The notes beneath the pieces were generated by a model. It saw only the letters and a program-made list of their open reading frames with translations, was not told the origin of the DNA and did no database searches. A program made the translations under genes and the position numbers. From Spirochaetaceae bacterium (GTDB lineage: Bacteria > Spirochaetota > Spirochaetia > Treponematales > Treponemataceae), in assembly GCA_017614995.1 (NCBI GenBank), contig JAGAAX010000016.1, forward strand, positions 1 through 64,000: a stretch of 64,000 nucleotides of DNA, in the 5' to 3' direction. Positions 8,416-17,480 of the stretch are shown piece by piece; positions within the stretch are counted from its first letter, which is position 1; every line of letters starts with the position of its first letter.

Positions 8416-10563
8416 TTACTCTTGAGATTTAAGCATTCTCATCGATACAATGGTTACATCATCCTGCAATTCTTTTGAAACAAATTGCAGCATGTCATCA
8501 AATATAAACTGAATCATTCTGCTTGAATCATAAGTCTTGTTGTCAAGAATAAGTTTCTGAACGCGGTCTTTGCCGTAGAATTCGCCGCGCAAAGAAACTG
8601 AATCCAAAAGACCGTCTGTACAAGCCAGAACAATATCGCCCGGATTGAGCTTTATCTTCTTAACCTTGACAAGAGAGCCAATCTTCTTTGCAAAGCCCAA
8701 AACCTTACCGTCACCCTGAATCTCGATTACGTTGTTGTAAGCTTCAGTGTACAGGTACAAGACCGGCAAACCACAGTTTACATAGTACATAACATTCTCG
8801 TTGAAATCAAAAAGCGCAAACACACCTGCAAAGAATGTTCCGCGTGGCAGGTTATACTTGATAAAGTAATTGACCTTTTCGACAAGCTCTTTGAAATCGC
8901 CGGTTTCAGCAAGCAGAGTGCGGATAATCGACTTCAAGATGACCATAGACATACTTGCGTTCAAGCCCTTGCCCGATACGTCGCCCATAATCATCATGTA
9001 GCGGCTGTCCGTCAGTCTGATAAAATCTATAAAGTCGCCGCCAAGACTGCGCGCTGACTGCGAGATGTAACCCAAGTCAATAGAAGGAACATTGATGCGG
9101 TCAACGTTATCCTGAATTGAGCGGATAATCTGAGACGACATCTGGATTTCGCGGTCAACTGTACCGATAACCGACTGGTTCGCAATGTTCTTCAAATAAA
9201 AGCCGAACAGGAAGAAGTAAGAATAAAGATTGTTCAAAGCCTTATGGTCATAATCTGTGAAACCGTTGCCATGCCTTTTTACGCCGAGCGAAATAATGCC
9301 GAATATGTGGCGGCCTTCCCTTAGAACAATAAAAAGCTCTGAATCCCATTTATTGAAAAGCTCAAGAAGCTCATCTCTAAATGTAGAAAATTCGTGCCTT
9401 GAATCAGCCATTGTCTTTGAAATAATAGAGCTTGTACAGCCTGAAAGCGAGTCAACCAAAGCCTCTTTTGTAGATATAGAAGGCGACAGCTTTCCGTCTG
9501 AATGGTGAATAGACTTAATCTCACCGGCATCATTGTCAAGAAGCAGCTCAACATGCATTGTTTCTGTATACTGCTTCATCAATGCAACAAAATCATCAAT
9601 TAGTTTTGAAGGCTCTTCGTTATAGTCAAACGCAGCCATCTTTTCTTCGAGAGCAGCCTCATAGTTAGAGCCCTGGGCAAAGCTCATTTTTCTAATTTTG
9701 AATGCAATAATACGCTGGGCAATAACAAGCAGAGCCGCGCCAATAGCAAAAGCACACCAGAAGAACATCGGCATTGACTGTCTGAACGGAAACAATATTG
9801 CGAACACCAGACCGGCCAATACAGATGGAAGTGCAAAGTCAATCAAGAACTTCAGCAGCCAGCTTTTTACTGTATTGAAGTCAACCATTACAGAAGAGCG
9901 GACTGCAATAAAACAAACTACAACGGTAATAACCAGACAATATGTAAAGAGCAGATAATACAAAGGAGAATAAGACGACGCAACGCCGAGCAGCCAATAA
10001 AGCCCCGCGCTTACAAGAACGCCAAGAATAATTATTATCATCTGCTGCCGGAACAGCTTAGTTTTATTATTCAAAGCCTTGCGCGCCAGAATAATAACAG
10101 AAACAGCCGGGAACAGGTAAATGAAAATCATTCTGAAAAGCGTATACCAGTCAAAGCCCAAAACCGGCGATATAGATTCTGCAACAGAAAGTCTTTCAGT
10201 TGAGCTTATTGAAATAGTGCCGAATTCCCAGACAAGAACAAGAGCAAGAGCAAGCAGAACATATCTAAAGACTGTGTAAATTTTGTGCGGCTCAAATTTC
10301 GGATACTGCATTATAAAAATAAGGAAAGAAACCCCGAACAAAGCATAGCCGAACAGCATCAGCTTGCCGGTCAAATTGATAAGCTGCGGATTGTCGGCGA
10401 ACAGCGCAAGAAATAAAAAAATGACAAAAATAACTTCAACAGCCAAAGACAAAACTAAATTAGTTAAAGCTTTTGACTTTGTCTCTTTTTCATCAAGATC
10501 TACATATAATGAAAAGAATATGATTCCGGCAATAAGCAAAACATTCAACAAAAAGAAAATCAT
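8416..10563 (-). CDS. Membrane PP2C-type SpoIIE phosphatase (RsbU-like)
   Basis: 715 residues. Seven or more hydrophobic segments fill about residues 1-290, a GAF-like soluble linker follows (about 310-470), and the C-terminal SpoIIE domain carries the metal-binding aspartates: SLGGDFIDFI, MIMGDVSGKGLNASM, ACTDGLLDS and DDVTIVSMR. It dephosphorylates a STAS-domain antagonist, most simply the product of 8009-8335, in response to a membrane or ligand signal. Its start is 5 bases from the stop of the second phosphatase gene (10569). Confidence 0.9.
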   Translation of the reverse strand: MIFFLLNVLLIAGIIFFSLYVDLDEKETKSKALTNLVLSLAVEVIFVIFLFLALFADNPQLINLTGKLMLFGYALFGVSFLIFIMQYPKFEPHKIYTVFRYVLLALALVLVWEFGTISISSTERLSVAESISPVLGFDWYTLFRMIFIYLFPAVSVIILARKALNNKTKLFRQQMIIIILGVLVSAGLYWLLGVASSYSPLYYLLFTYCLVITVVVCFIAVRSSVMVDFNTVKSWLLKFLIDFALPSVLAGLVFAILFPFRQSMPMFFWCAFAIGAALLVIAQRIIAFKIRKMSFAQGSNYEAALEEKMAAFDYNEEPSKLIDDFVALMKQYTETMHVELLLDNDAGEIKSIHHSDGKLSPSISTKEALVDSLSGCTSSIISKTMADSRHEFSTFRDELLELFNKWDSELFIVLREGRHIFGIISLGVKRHGNGFTDYDHKALNNLYSYFFLFGFYLKNIANQSVIGTVDREIQMSSQIIRSIQDNVDRINVPSIDLGYISQSARSLGGDFIDFIRLTDSRYMMIMGDVSGKGLNASMSMVILKSIIRTLLAETGDFKELVEKVNYFIKYNLPRGTFFAGVFALFDFNENVMYYVNCGLPVLYLYTEAYNNVIEIQGDGKVLGFAKKIGSLVKVKKIKLNPGDIVLACTDGLLDSVSLRGEFYGKDRVQKLILDNKTYDSSRMIQFIFDDMLQFVSKELQDDVTIVSMRMLKSQE

Positions 10564-10568
10564 AATTC

Positions 10569-11957
10569 TTACCTCTCAATTTTAACTGCAAGCATTGTTA
10601 CATCGTCCCTGAGCTTTTTGTCACCATTATAGTCAAGAACCAAATCTGAAATATCATTTACAAAGTGCTGTGCTGATTTGAACGCACTGTTCTGCAATGT
10701 CTGCTTGAACAATTCTGTATCGCCAAGCTCTATGCCTTCGTCATTCATAACTTCTGAAACACCGTCTGTGGCAATCAGAATCATATCATCATAGAAGAGC
10801 TTTCTTGTTTCAACTTTAACGTCATCAAGCTCGATAATACCGACAAGACTACAGTTTGATTCAAGCGGTTTAAGGTTAAAGCCGCCCGGAGCTTTTGTTA
10901 TGATAATCGGGTCAGACATTGAGGCGTTGATATATGTAATTGTCATAGATTCTGTATCAACTACACCGACAAACATAACTGTATATTTGTCATCAAATTT
11001 CATGCCTTTAATAGCGCGGTCTACGGCGCGTATCATTGTAGGCAAATCTTCTTTGTTTTTGATGTTCTTAACTGTATTGATAACAATACCCATAACAAGC
11101 GCGGCTGCAAGACCCTTGCCCGAAACGTCACCGAGCAAAAGCAGTGTCTTTGTTTCATTTATAGGAAGCACTGTGTAATAGTCACCAGAAACGTTAACAA
11201 GCGGACGGAAATAAGCAGCAATATCAAGATGCTTTATTTCAGGCATAACTTTCGGAAGGAACGACCGCTGAGTTTCAGCAACCATGTTCCATTCCTTTGA
11301 CAATTCAGAAATGCGGGTCAATTCAGTAATAATTTCACTGCGGCTTGTAAACGAAACGAATTCATCATAAAGCTGGTTGAAAATAATAGGGTCAAACAGG
11401 CGTGTATAGCGGCAGAAAACATAAAAATGCTTTTTCTGGTATGCAATGAAAAAACCGCGTGCAGCATTCTGGTTAGAAACAATGCCGAATTCTGCATCAA
11501 GGAAATAAATGCCGTCTGAATGTCTTGCAGGAAAATTCCGCTCAAGTGTCTGCATAGTCTGCGTGTCACTAACAATACGGTCAGGGCTGTTATAGATTAC
11601 ATACTGGCTCTGGCGGTCTATAAGAAGAACTGAACAGTCGCCCCTGTCTTCAAGTTCCTGTCTTACAGCAGTAAACAAATCATCAAGGCTGTATGCAAAA
11701 CGGATTTTAGAAATAAATGCACTCAAAATTTCAGTTTCTTTTGTATACAAAACATTTTCTTTAAGCTTATCGCCCAAAAGTCTGTCTATAAAAGTTGAGG
11801 AAGCAAGCAAAATGCAGAATGCCACCGTTGCCACAAGAAAACTGAATGAAAAAGTTGCTTCTTGTGTCGGAATAAGAAAATTTGCAAGAAGAACAAAAAA
11901 CAATACGCAGAGAAAACCGGAAAGGAAGAACAATAACTTTCGTCGAGTAGTATACAT
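10569..11957 (-). CDS. SpoIIE-type phosphatase with two N-terminal membrane helices
   Basis: 462 residues. Two hydrophobic segments (about 9-28 and 35-60), a divergent sensory region (about 75-215), a helical linker (LSKEWNMVAETQRSFLPK) and a SpoIIE/PP2C domain with VSGDYYTV, LLGDVSGKGLAAAL, IATDGVSEVMN and DDVTMLAVK. First gene of the minus-strand phosphatase-phosphatase-STAS-VanY run. AAGGATT precedes ATG 11957, and TATACT at about 11992-11997 is a candidate -10. Two phosphatases for one STAS protein suggests two signal inputs. Confidence 0.9.
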   Translation of the reverse strand: MYTTRRKLLFFLSGFLCVLFFVLLANFLIPTQEATFSFSFLVATVAFCILLASSTFIDRLLGDKLKENVLYTKETEILSAFISKIRFAYSLDDLFTAVRQELEDRGDCSVLLIDRQSQYVIYNSPDRIVSDTQTMQTLERNFPARHSDGIYFLDAEFGIVSNQNAARGFFIAYQKKHFYVFCRYTRLFDPIIFNQLYDEFVSFTSRSEIITELTRISELSKEWNMVAETQRSFLPKVMPEIKHLDIAAYFRPLVNVSGDYYTVLPINETKTLLLLGDVSGKGLAAALVMGIVINTVKNIKNKEDLPTMIRAVDRAIKGMKFDDKYTVMFVGVVDTESMTITYINASMSDPIIITKAPGGFNLKPLESNCSLVGIIELDDVKVETRKLFYDDMILIATDGVSEVMNDEGIELGDTELFKQTLQNSAFKSAQHFVNDISDLVLDYNGDKKLRDDVTMLAVKIER

Positions 11958-12025
11958 TTTGAATCCTTAAAAAACATGTGGAGTGTGCTAATAGTATATC
12001 ACAACTTTTAGAAATCTGTAAAACA

Positions 12026-12060
12026 AAAAAAGCAGGCTCTTATGCAAGAACCTGCTTTTT
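12026..12060 (-). terminator. Terminator downstream of dnaJ
   Basis: AAAAAGCAGG and CCTGCTTTTT form a perfect ten-base stem around a 14-base loop, with a U run on the minus-strand side. It ends the grpE-dnaK-dnaJ unit and insulates the phosphatase genes. Confidence 0.88.
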
Positions 12061-12084
12061 AAGCTAATGCCGGCATTAACGGCA

Positions 12085-13215
12085 CTAATTATTCAACTCT
12101 GAAAGGTGAAGCGGTTCTGGCAACTCGTTCTCGCCTTCGATTCTTGAAACTTCTTCAAGAAGCTGCTTTGACTTTGAAGAAAGCTTTGAAGGCACTTTTA
12201 CGATGACCTTTATGTAAAGGTCGCCCTTTCTGCCTGTGTTGCCGATCGGCACACCTTCATCTCTTACGCGGAGAAGCTTGCCGTTCTGAGTTCCTGCCGG
12301 AATGCGGATTTTAATCTTCTTGCCGTCAAGCACAGTAACTGTAAGCTCTGCACCAAGCGCTGCCTGCATAATCGAAATAGGAACGGCACAGTACAAATCT
12401 TCGCCTGAGCGTTCAAACTGCGGATGAGACTGCACATGCATAAAGATGAACAAATCTCCGGCTGGTCCGCCGTTTCTTCCGGCATCACCCTGCTTCGGGA
12501 TATTGATACGCTTGCCGTCGTCAATTCCTGGCGGAATAGTAATCTGAATCTTGCGCTTGCGTTTCTCTAAGCCTGAGCCGCCGCAAGCCTTACAAGGATT
12601 ATCGATAATGCTTCCTGCACCCTGACATGTAGGACAAGTCTGTGTCATAGAGAAGAAGCCTGAATTACGGCGAATCTGACCCGCGCCCTGACAAGTCGGG
12701 CAAGTCTTGCGCTTTGCACCGTCTGCACCGCCTGTTCCTTTACAGGCTTCGCAAGGCTCGTTGTGCGTAAACTGAATTTCAGTCTTTGTACCGTATACAG
12801 CATCTTTAAATGATATTTCCATATCATAGCGGAGATTTGCACCCTGATTGTTCGCCTCTCCCCTGCCTCTTGAACGGCTGCCGCCGCCAAAGAAACTGCC
12901 GAAAATGCTGTCAAAGTCAAAGCCGCCGAACAAGTCCTGAAAATCGCTGTAAGCATGTGAATAGCTTCCGCCGCCACCTGCGCCCATGCCTTCAAGACCG
13001 GCAAAACCATACTGGTCGTAAATCTGACGTTTTTGATCATCAGAAAGAACTTCGTAAGCTTCTGTAGCCTCTTTAAACTTGTCTTCGGCTTCTTTATTAC
13101 CAGGATTTCTGTCCGGGTGATATTGAATTGCCAGCTTTCGATAGCCTTTCTTTATCTCTTCCTTAGTAGCACCTTTCTGAACACCAAGAACTTCATAATA
13201 ATCACGTTTTGCCAC
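12085..13215 (-). CDS. dnaJ: Chaperone protein DnaJ
   Basis: 376 residues with a complete type I layout: J domain (residues 1-70) with HPD in YHPDRNPG, Gly/Phe-rich linker (about 75-115), four CxxCxGxG zinc repeats ([32 protein letters not shown], about 150-220) and the C-terminal substrate domains. It stimulates DnaK ATPase and delivers unfolded clients. Starts at GTG 13215 ([11 protein letters not shown]) with AAGGG upstream. It lies 200 bases beyond dnaK, separated by a structured repeat, so it may be read through or have its own promoter. Confidence 0.98.
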   Translation of the reverse strand: MAKRDYYEVLGVQKGATKEEIKKGYRKLAIQYHPDRNPGNKEAEDKFKEATEAYEVLSDDQKRQIYDQYGFAGLEGMGAGGGGSYSHAYSDFQDLFGGFDFDSIFGSFFGGGSRSRGRGEANNQGANLRYDMEISFKDAVYGTKTEIQFTHNEPCEACKGTGGADGAKRKTCPTCQGAGQIRRNSGFFSMTQTCPTCQGAGSIIDNPCKACGGSGLEKRKRKIQITIPPGIDDGKRINIPKQGDAGRNGGPAGDLFIFMHVQSHPQFERSGEDLYCAVPISIMQAALGAELTVTVLDGKKIKIRIPAGTQNGKLLRVRDEGVPIGNTGRKGDLYIKVIVKVPSKLSSKSKQLLEEVSRIEGENELPEPLHLSELNN

Positions 13216-13262
13216 GGTTTTACCCTTATTTAAAAACTATAAAAAAATCTAATTAAATGGAT

Positions 13263-13292
13263 AAAGCCGCCTGCAAAAACTGCAAGCGGCTT
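13263..13292. terminator. Hairpin after dnaK and the 115-bp element (weak terminator)
   Basis: AAAGCCGC pairs with GCGGCTTT around a 14-base loop. The T runs on either side are short (GCGGCTTT then CTTTA on the plus side), so termination would be partial. It sits between dnaK and dnaJ, and may set their relative expression. Confidence 0.4.
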
Positions 13293-13301
13293 TCTTTAAA
13301 C

Positions 13302-13416
13302 GTGTTCGGAAACATCAGCTTTCCGAACACGAACTTTAGTAAAGCGCAATTTTGCAAGGCTTTAGCCTGAAAAATTGCTGATTTGTTCGAAAACTAACCG
13401 AGTTTTCGAACAAATC
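13302..13416. repeat. 115-bp triple-hairpin intergenic element, copy 1
   Basis: Three consecutive hairpins: GTGTTCGGAAA/TTTCCGAACAC (13302-13330), GCAATTTT/AAAAATTGC with inner AGGCTTTAGCCT (about 13346-13380), and TGTTCGAAAACT/AGTTTTCGAACA (about 13384-13413). An element of identical length and about 87% similar by eye is at 41934-42048. Both copies start within 6 bases of the end of a gene (dnaK here), so the element may act as a 3'-end stabiliser or terminator. Confidence 0.85.
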
Positions 13417-15363
13417 CTATTTCTGCTCGTCAACAACTTCGTAGTCAACGTCGTCAGCCTTGCCTTTTGAAGGGCCGCTTGAAGCAGAAGCACCGGCATT
13501 GCCTGCGCCAGCATTGCCGCCCATATTTGGACCGGCACCAGCTGCACCTGCGCCTGCTGCGCCCTGCTGCTTGTAGATTTCTTCGGCAATCTTATAAGAA
13601 GCTTTCTGAAGCTCTTCTGTCTTTGCCTTGATTTCTTCAACATTGTCGCCTTCAAGTGCGCGCTTCAAAGCAGCAACTGCATCGTTGATTTTCTGCTTGT
13701 CAGCATCAGAAACTTTGTCGCCCATGTCCTTAACAGCTTTTTCAGTTGAATAAATCATTGAATCAGCTTCATTGCGTACATCTACACGCTCGCGCTCTTT
13801 CTTGTCAGATTCAGCGTTAGCTTCAGCTTCTTTAACCATGCGGTCAATTTCAGCATCGCTCAAGCCTGTTGAAGACTCAATGCGGACACTCTGCTCTTTG
13901 CCTGTTCCCATATCTTTTGCTGAAACGTGAACAATACCGTTTGCATCGATATCGAATGTAACTTCAATCTGTGGAACACCGCGTGGTGCAGGTGGAATGC
14001 CCTCAAGGTCGAAACGTCCGAGTGTACGGTTCTGGCTTGCCATTTCACGCTCACCCTGAAGAACATGGATTGTAACTGCGCTCTGGTTATCAGCAGCAGT
14101 TGAGAAAATCTGGCTCTTGCGGGTCGGAATTGTTGTATTACGCGGGATGAGTTTTGTACAAACTGCACCCATTGTCTCAATACCAAGAGAAAGCGGTGTA
14201 ACATCAAGAAGAAGAACGTCCTTAACGTCTCCGCCAAGAATACCGCCCTGAATAGCAGCACCGATTGCAACAGCTTCATCAGGGTTTACGCCCTTAGAAC
14301 CTTCCTTACCGAAGATTTCTTTAACTGTCTGCATAACTTTTGGCATACGTGTTGAACCGCCGACCAAAAGAACTTCGTCAATCTTGTCAGCCGTAATGCC
14401 TGCATCAGCAATAGCTTTGCGGCAAGGCTCTTTTGTGCGCTCAAGCAAATCTTCTGTCATCTGCTCAAACTTTGCGCGTGTCAAAGTTTTCTGCAAGTGT
14501 TTTGGACCTGTTGCATCAGCTGTAATAAACGGAAGGTTGATTTCAGTTGATGACTGTGCAGAAAGGTCAATCTTTGCCTTTTCAGCAGCTTCGCGGAGTC
14601 TCTGCAATGCCATGCGGTCTTGAGAGAGGTCAATGCCTGTATCAGCCTTGAATTCGTCAATAAGCCAGTTGATAACCTTGCGGTCAAAGTCATCACCGCC
14701 GAGGTGTGTATCACCGTTTGTAGACTTAACTTCAAAAACGCCGTCGCCGAGTTCAAGAATAGAAATATCGAATGTACCGCCGCCGAGGTCGTATACAGCG
14801 ATAATCTTGTCTTTTGACTGGTCCTTGTTAAAACCATAAGCCAAAGAAGCGGCTGTCGGTTCGTTGATAATACGCTTTACATCAAGACCGGCAATCTTGC
14901 CTGCGTCTTTTGTAGCCTGACGCTGTGCATCGTTAAAGTAAGCAGGAACTGTAATAACAGCTTCTGTAACTGTTTCGCCGAGATAGTCTTCAGCAGTTTT
15001 CTTCATTTTCTGAAGAATGAATGCGCTGATTTCCTGAGGAGAATATGGTTTTCCGTTAATGTCAATGCGTACATCTTCGCCATGATCAATAACCTTATAA
15101 GGAACCATCTTGGCTTCGCCAGTAAGTTCATTATAACGGTGACCGATGAAACGCTTGATTGAATAAACTGTGTTCTCAGGGTTTGTTACCATCTGGTTTT
15201 TAGCAGGCTGACCGACGATGCGCTCGCCTTTTGCTGTAAAACCTACAATAGACGGTGTTGTGCGTCCGCCTTCAGAGTTCTGAATAACGACTGGCTCGCC
15301 GCCTTCCATTACAGAAACACAAGAGTTGGTTGTACCCAAGTCAATACCGATAATTTTTCCCAT
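13417..15363 (-). CDS. dnaK: Chaperone protein DnaK (Hsp70)
   Basis: 648 residues. Nucleotide-binding domain opens [19 protein letters not shown]; phosphate-2 motif [28 protein letters not shown] near 330; linker [16 protein letters not shown] near 385; lid helices and an Ala/Gly-rich disordered tail before the terminal [13 protein letters not shown]. It binds exposed hydrophobic peptides in an ATP cycle driven by DnaJ and GrpE. AGGAGAT lies 7 bases before the ATG. grpE is 49 bases upstream; no CIRCE element was seen. Confidence 0.99.
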   Translation of the reverse strand: MGKIIGIDLGTTNSCVSVMEGGEPVVIQNSEGGRTTPSIVGFTAKGERIVGQPAKNQMVTNPENTVYSIKRFIGHRYNELTGEAKMVPYKVIDHGEDVRIDINGKPYSPQEISAFILQKMKKTAEDYLGETVTEAVITVPAYFNDAQRQATKDAGKIAGLDVKRIINEPTAASLAYGFNKDQSKDKIIAVYDLGGGTFDISILELGDGVFEVKSTNGDTHLGGDDFDRKVINWLIDEFKADTGIDLSQDRMALQRLREAAEKAKIDLSAQSSTEINLPFITADATGPKHLQKTLTRAKFEQMTEDLLERTKEPCRKAIADAGITADKIDEVLLVGGSTRMPKVMQTVKEIFGKEGSKGVNPDEAVAIGAAIQGGILGGDVKDVLLLDVTPLSLGIETMGAVCTKLIPRNTTIPTRKSQIFSTAADNQSAVTIHVLQGEREMASQNRTLGRFDLEGIPPAPRGVPQIEVTFDIDANGIVHVSAKDMGTGKEQSVRIESSTGLSDAEIDRMVKEAEANAESDKKERERVDVRNEADSMIYSTEKAVKDMGDKVSDADKQKINDAVAALKRALEGDNVEEIKAKTEELQKASYKIAEEIYKQQGAAGAGAAGAGPNMGGNAGAGNAGASASSGPSKGKADDVDYEVVDEQK

Positions 15364-15412
15364 AATCTATCTCCTATAGTATGCAATATTTTCAAACAAA
15401 GCCTTTGCGCTT

Positions 15413-16042
15413 TTAGTCTTCGGCGCTTGTTTCGGCTTCTTTTTCAGTTTCTTCAGTTTTCGGTTTCGGCATATTAACCAAAACCTTTGCGTGACGGATC
15501 ACGCGGTCTTTAAGCTTATAGCCTTTAAGATAAACTTCCGCGCAGACCGGCTCTTCAACATCAGCCGGAACACTCGACAAAGCTTCGTGAATGTTCGGGT
15601 CAAATGCATCGCCCGGCTCGCAATAAGAAGAAAGGTCATATTTTGATTCCAAAAAGCCTTTCATCTGTTTATTTATCATCTTGACTCCGTCTATAACAGA
15701 CTTAACGTCTGTTGCGTCCTGCATTGCTGCAAGACCGCGGTCAAAGTCATCAAGAATAGCTACCAAATCCGTAAGAATTGCAGTGTTTGCATAGTCAAAT
15801 GCGTCCTGCTTTTCTTTAATCATTCTTTTGCGGTAATTGTCAAAGTCAGCAACTTTGCGTAAATAGTCGTCTTTAAGCTTTGCGTTCTGCTTTTCAAGCT
15901 CTGCATATTTTTCTTCAAGAGTAGGCTCTTTCGGCTCTTCCTGAGCAGGCTGTTCAGCAGGTGCTGCCTCTTCTTTTTCTTCGGCAGCGGCTGTCTGTGC
16001 GGCTTCCTTTTCTTCTTCTATTTTCTTTTTGCTTTCACTCAT
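15413..16042 (-). CDS. grpE: Nucleotide exchange factor GrpE
   Basis: 209 residues. An acidic, Ala/Glu/Pro-rich N-terminus of about 55 residues is followed by the dimer-forming coiled coil (about 40-95) with DYLRKVADFDNYRKRM, and the beta domain with DAFDPNIHEALSSVPAD and GYKLKDRVIRHAKVLV. It exchanges ADP on DnaK. First gene of the minus-strand grpE-dnaK-dnaJ unit. The upstream 120 bases have TTGAAA and TTAATT motifs on the minus strand but no recognised heat-shock operator. Confidence 0.97.
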   Translation of the reverse strand: MSESKKKIEEEKEAAQTAAAEEKEEAAPAEQPAQEEPKEPTLEEKYAELEKQNAKLKDDYLRKVADFDNYRKRMIKEKQDAFDYANTAILTDLVAILDDFDRGLAAMQDATDVKSVIDGVKMINKQMKGFLESKYDLSSYCEPGDAFDPNIHEALSSVPADVEEPVCAEVYLKGYKLKDRVIRHAKVLVNMPKPKTEETEKEAETSAED

Positions 16043-16167
16043 ATACTGAAAATACTAAAACCGCCAGCCAATCGGCAAGGGAAAAATTAACTTTTTTGTG
16101 TTTTTTTTCAATTAAGGGGTTCTTCCATAAATTAATGACAAGTCACCAGATTTGAAATATAATAAGT

Positions 16168-16195
16168 GTTATACGGACGCCCACACTGGGGCGGC
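16168..16195 (+). other. Cassette-joint motif, right half of an attC-like site
   Basis: GTTATACGGACGCCC is followed by a short GCCC/GGGC hairpin ending GGGGCGGC. The same 26-base string, with four changes, follows the complete attC-like palindrome at 23748-23773. In integrons, recombination leaves this GTT... half before each new cassette. Here it precedes the HARE-HTH gene and marks the left end of the accessory island. Confidence 0.5.
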
Positions 16196-16207
16196 TAGGA
16201 GATAAGA

Positions 16208-17164
16208 ATGATTCAATTTTTAGAATTTGCAGAAAAAGTATTAGATAATTCTGAAAAACCATTAATATATCAGGATATATGGAAAAAAGGTGTAGAAATG
16301 GGGTTAGATAAAAGTTTGTCTACTTCCGGTAAAACCCCTTGGCAGACTTTAGGTGCAAGACTATTTTGCGAAGTAAGAGATAATCCAAATTCAAAATTTA
16401 CTAAAGTAGGAAAAAGACCTGCAAAATTCTTCTTAAAAACAAAAATGAATCTTCTTTCTACTGAAGCTATTGAAAATATTGACAAAGAAGAAAATATTCA
16501 AATAAAAAAAGAAAATACTTCATATACAGAAAGACAATTGCATCCATTACTAAGCTATTTTGCATATACAAATACATCTTTCAATAATGGGAAAGCTATT
16601 CTTACAAAAACTATTTTCCATGAAAAATCTAAAAAAGATGGCTTAAATGAATGGATTCATCCAGATATTGTAAGTGTTTATATTCCTATAGAAGATTGGA
16701 ACTCAGAAATAATTGAATTGAATAAAATCATCAATTCAAACTCGATAGAATTATTGTCATTTGAAATGAAGAAAGAAATAAACCGCTCAAATTACAGAGA
16801 GTATTTCTTCCAAGCAGTATCAAATTCTTCTTGGGCAAATGAAGGATACTTAGTTGCTGCTAAAATAACAGATGATGATGAACTAATGAATGAATTAGAA
16901 AGATTATCATCGGCTTTTGGTATAGGTCTTATAAAATTAGATTTAGATGATATAGATTCTTCTACAGTAGTATTTCATTCAAAAAAGAAGAAAGAATTAG
17001 ATTGGGAAACAATGAATAAACTTTGTGAAATAAACTCTGATTTTAAAAAATTTATTCAAGATGTAAAAATAGATTTTGATTCAAAAAGAATTCATAAATC
17101 AGAATATGATGAAATTTTACCAGAACCAGAAAACTATATTAATAAAATAAGGAAAAACATCTAA
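16208..17164 (+). CDS. HARE-HTH domain protein (COG2958-like)
   Basis: 318 residues. Residues 1-78 match the HARE-HTH fold (FLEFAEKVLDNSEKPLIYQDIW, then TPWQTLGARLFCEV and FTKVGKRPAKFFL), a DNA-linked module found in restriction and chromatin proteins. The C-terminal half, from TERQLHPLLSYFAY on, looks like a PD-(D/E)XK-type or DNA-sensing domain seen in COG2958: FEMKKEINRSNYREYFFQAVSNSSWANEGYL carries the ExK-like feature. Function is not established; a role in restriction or defence is plausible. AGGAG lies 7 bases before ATG 16208. Very AT-rich compared with grpE beside it. Its stop codon overlaps the attC-like motif at 17162. Confidence 0.7.
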   Translation: MIQFLEFAEKVLDNSEKPLIYQDIWKKGVEMGLDKSLSTSGKTPWQTLGARLFCEVRDNPNSKFTKVGKRPAKFFLKTKMNLLSTEAIENIDKEENIQIKKENTSYTERQLHPLLSYFAYTNTSFNNGKAILTKTIFHEKSKKDGLNEWIHPDIVSVYIPIEDWNSEIIELNKIINSNSIELLSFEMKKEINRSNYREYFFQAVSNSSWANEGYLVAAKITDDDELMNELERLSSAFGIGLIKLDLDDIDSSTVVFHSKKKKELDWETMNKLCEINSDFKKFIQDVKIDFDSKRIHKSEYDEILPEPENYINKIRKNI

Positions 17165-17220
17165 CATGCACTTAAAATCGGATTTTGCGGTCAAGCCGCA
17201 AAACCGTTTAAGCGCATACA
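17162..17220 (+). other. attC-like palindrome following the HARE-HTH cassette
   Basis: AACATGCACTT (17163-17173) and AAGCGCAT (about 17210-17217) form the outer arms; the inner stem is CGG-TTTTGCGG / CCGCAAAA-CCG with a TCAAG loop and one unpaired A on the left arm. The same structure, almost base for base, is at 23690-23754. The right terminal GTTATG box is missing here (CACATC instead), so this copy looks recombined or decayed. Confidence 0.6.
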
Positions 17221-17260
17221 CATCTATTTTATTCTGTTGAAATAATTGCTAATACAACTA

Positions 17261-17289
17261 TTGACTTCTGCAATATTCAAGGCTATATT
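17261..17289 (+). promoter_or_regulatory. Sigma-70 promoter of the ToxI-like RNA
   Basis: TTGACT (17261-17266), a 17-base spacer, and TATATT (17284-17289). A start site at about 17296 would fall two bases before the first tandem repeat, which is what a type III antitoxin RNA gene needs. Confidence 0.75.
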
Positions 17290-17297
17290 TAAATTAT

Positions 17298-17401
17298 TGG
17301 GAGCTTTCCTGCCCTAAGTGGAAAACTTAAACTGAGTACGTTCCGACTCAAAGCGGAAAACTTAAACTGGGTACGCTCCGACCCAAACTGGAGAACTTAA
17401 C
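17298..17401 (+). ncRNA. Type III antitoxin RNA (ToxI-like), three tandem repeats
   Basis: Three direct repeats abut: 17298-17332 (35 nt), 17333-17367 (35 nt) and 17368-17401 (34 nt). Numbering each unit from its first T, positions 1-5 can pair with 14-18 (TGAGT/ACTCA in unit 2, TGGGT/ACCCA in unit 3: an A-U to G-C compensatory change). Positions 9-13 pair with 22-26 (TTCCG/CGGAA in unit 2, CTCCG/TGGAG in unit 3: U-A to C-G, and G-C to G-U). The stems interleave as an H-type pseudoknot, the fold known for ToxI repeats. Unit 1 keeps the core pairs of both stems. The A-rich linker between units is where the toxin would cut. A terminator follows directly. Confidence 0.88.
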
Positions 17402-17428
17402 GGGCGACTTAAATGTCGCCTTTTTTTA
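17402..17428 (+). terminator. Terminator between antitoxin RNA and toxin gene
   Basis: GGCGAC-TTAAAT-GTCGCC followed by seven T. In type III systems this terminator sets antitoxin RNA in excess over read-through toxin mRNA; the position here is the canonical one. Confidence 0.9.
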
Positions 17429-17480
17429 TATTGTAAGCGATGAATATATCGCTTATCTTTCAAAAATCGAAACTCATGTA

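Noticed and set aside
15364-16207. CIRCE heat-shock operator before grpE or dnaK
   Set aside because: No TTAGCACTC-N9-GAGTGCTAA or near match was found.
17298-17401. Three 35-nt repeats read as a CRISPR array
   Set aside because: The repeats abut with no spacers, fold as pseudoknots and sit between a promoter, a terminator and a toxin.
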